Assembly: GCF_019393635.1 (NCBI RefSeq) | Contig: NC_057862.1 | Span: 118,560,145-118,624,144 of the forward strand | DNA: 64,000 nucleotides | Direction: 5' to 3' | DNA from: Dromiciops gliroides | Lineage: Eukaryota; Chordata; Mammalia; Microbiotheria; Microbiotheriidae | Shown: positions 62,831 to 64,000 of the stretch, in pieces | Position numbering within the stretch: the first letter of the stretch is position 1 | Layout of the letters: each line of letters opens with the position of its first letter | The notes under the pieces: generated by a model | Database searches by the model: none | What the model was told of the DNA's origin: nothing | Seen by the model: the letters and a program-made list of their open reading frames with translations, nothing else | Position numbers and translations under genes: made by a program

Positions 62831-63009
62831 TATATATGTGTGTATATATATATATGCATGTATAGCTATATATGTATGTGTATATATATCTGTGTCAAAT
62901 GGTAGCCTTCTCTTTTATGGGTGGGGAGGGAGGGAAAGAGGGAGACAGTTTAAAACTTAAAATGTAACAAAATAATAACTTAATTTTTAAAAAATAATTT
63001 TTTAAAATG

Positions 63010-63315
63010 TCAACAACATTCAACTAGAAGGAATAATCCTTTGGACAGAACAAAGATCAGTGTCATCGCCTGCCTAGAGTTGCAGCCATTTAACATCTCT
63101 ATTCTATAATGTTATTCACCTCAGGATAAGCATTTTACAACTGACCTTATATGAATCCATATAACCATTATAAGTTGTACTCTAAGGATCACATACATAA
63201 CTGCCAAATAGTATATCCTTCAAAAAGACAAATACTAAGTTGTTAGTGTTGTTGATGGTTGGATTTTTTAGGATTTGGGGGTAGTGAGGAGAAGCTGGCT
63301 TTTTGGACTATCCGA
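63010..63315. other. no recognised element
   Basis: Unique-looking; nothing supported. Confidence 0.4.
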
Positions 63316-63319
63316 AATA

Positions 63320-63490
63320 GCTAGATGGACCATAAAGATATCTGATCCAATCTCCCAGTCTCATAGATGAGGAATCTGGGTCTTAGAGAAGGGAGATGAG
63401 TTACTGAAAGTCACTTAGTAAGTAAGTGATTGAGTTAAGAATGGAAGGATCAGGAAAAGACTTCTGAATTTTAGAATCCAGGCCTTTTGC
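63320..63490 (-). mobile_element. MIR-type SINE, antisense
   Basis: 'tagatggaccataaagatat', 'tcatagatgaggaatctggg', 'gaaagtcacttagtaagtaa', 'gaattttagaatccaggcc'. Confidence 0.5.
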
Positions 63491-63589
63491 TTTTTAAATA
63501 TAACTTTCCTTAGATTGCATTGCTTACTTGTTGAATAAAGAAAGGATTTAAAACTAAAGAGAAAGAGAAAAGGAATAAAGCATAAAAAT

Positions 63590-63800
63590 TTGACTCAAAA
63601 AATGTACCTACAACACACTTTTAATTTTGATCTTCATTATTTCCCATACTGCATTTTCTCCATCATTTCCCTAAGTCTAGATATAAAAAAATCAATAAAT
63701 CAAAACCCTCTTTTGTAGCACTTGCCATGGTGTAAATGCTGTCACTGAAAGTTTAACAATAAAACCTCCCTAGCTATTAAGAGCTGGCTCTAGCACTTCC
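63590..63800. repeat. interspersed repeat of unassigned family, copy 2
   Basis: Counterpart of 54,335-54,540 in the same orientation. Shared ordered words include 'acacacttttaa', 'ttttctccatcat', 'agtctagat', 'aatcaataaatc', 'ttgtagcacttgcca' and 'cactgaaag'. Confidence 0.6.
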
Positions 63801-64000
63801 CCAGATGTGCTCGATAATTCTATTTCCTGACATCATTCCCCCCATAGAATTTGAGGAGCATGTCAGAAAATAGCATTCTTGAGGACCTATTGGTCCCAAG
63901 TGACTCTGTGGAATTGGGGAACTGGAACAGACCAAAAGAATTCATAGTTGCCAAAATGGTTCACCCCAAGCTCTTCCTGGGCTAACTGGTTTAAAGGATA

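Larger units (their letters stand above)
61590..63010 (+). mobile_element. L1 3' part (sense), host of a nested DNA transposon
   Basis: 'gatagtcaaaggatataaac', 'gagatatcatctttatattt', 'ctattggtggaactgggaac', 'gttataaaattgtgcatacc', 'gattggggaatggctgaata' and 'tgctataagaaatgatgagc' are the ORF2 C-terminal coding region. The 3' UTR resumes after the insertion ('caaatggtagccttctcttt', G-rich tract at 62,920). It is 5'-truncated with no intact frame. Confidence 0.85.

Noticed and set aside
60705..63010. One twin-primed L1 with a 5' inversion (minus piece followed by plus piece)
   Set aside because: An independent, older MIR-type SINE (61,320-61,500) and unique DNA lie between the two L1 pieces, so they are better explained as separate insertions.

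Overview
The window is mammalian nuclear DNA, almost certainly from a marsupial. It carries many copies of a tRNA-derived CORE-SINE that starts with a GGGCAGCTAGGTGGCGCAGTGG-like head. It also carries longer relatives ending in an RTE/BovB-like tail (GAGTCAGACACGACTGAA type), long L2 remnants, CR1/L3 pieces, marsupial-type L1 pieces and many MIR-type fragments. The abundant short SINE version (GGATTCAGGAGGACCTGAGTTC, then ACTTGACACTTACTAGCTG) looks most like the WSINE-type elements of Australian marsupials. Species is an inference from memory of repeat families.

I find no convincing protein-coding gene. No open frame is long, none is recognisable as a host gene, and most short frames are translations of repeats (L2 reverse transcriptase, L1 ORF2 C-terminus, microsatellites). 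The window is best read as intergenic or deep-intronic DNA. One short exon-like element (44,458-44,513) and one possible untranslated first exon (about 30.86-30.99 kb) are the only exon candidates, and both are weak.

Layout. 0-4 kb: antisense L2, MIR and CR1 remnants with a clean SINE insertion. 4.0-6.1 kb: a complex rearrangement in which a 520-bp block occurs twice in direct orientation around nearly identical inverted arms. 6.1-8.4 kb: L2 3' end, AT-rich unique DNA, antisense L1 and a CT/CA microsatellite. 9.8-13.5 kb: antisense L2 with SINEs and TG repeats. 14.9-22.9 kb: L1 pieces and long sense L2 elements, including reverse-transcriptase remnants. 23.4 and 36.7 kb: two solo LTRs of one endogenous retrovirus family in opposite orientation. 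26-29 kb: GAA repeat, CR1 and L1. 29.9-35.2 kb: the largest repeat-poor block. 36.3-37.2 kb: a tetranucleotide array split by a SINE and an LTR. 40.9-41.8 kb: the 5' end of an L1 on the minus strand. 46-48 kb: sense L2. 52.3-52.8 and 56.6-56.9 kb: repeat-free DNA rich in octamer and TAAT motifs. 53.6-55.7 kb: interrupted CR1/L3. 60.7-63.0 kb: two L1 pieces, one holding a DNA transposon that itself holds a SINE.

The most interesting signals are structural or regulatory. They are (1) the two solo LTRs, whose CTCF-like core motifs point toward each other across 13 kb, (2) the direct/inverted duplication at 4-6 kb, (3) several candidate conserved noncoding elements, (4) a U2 snRNA-like fragment, and (5) a pair of copies of a repeat family I cannot name. 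Cross-species alignment, repeat masking and RNA or CTCF data would decide most of these; none could be run here.
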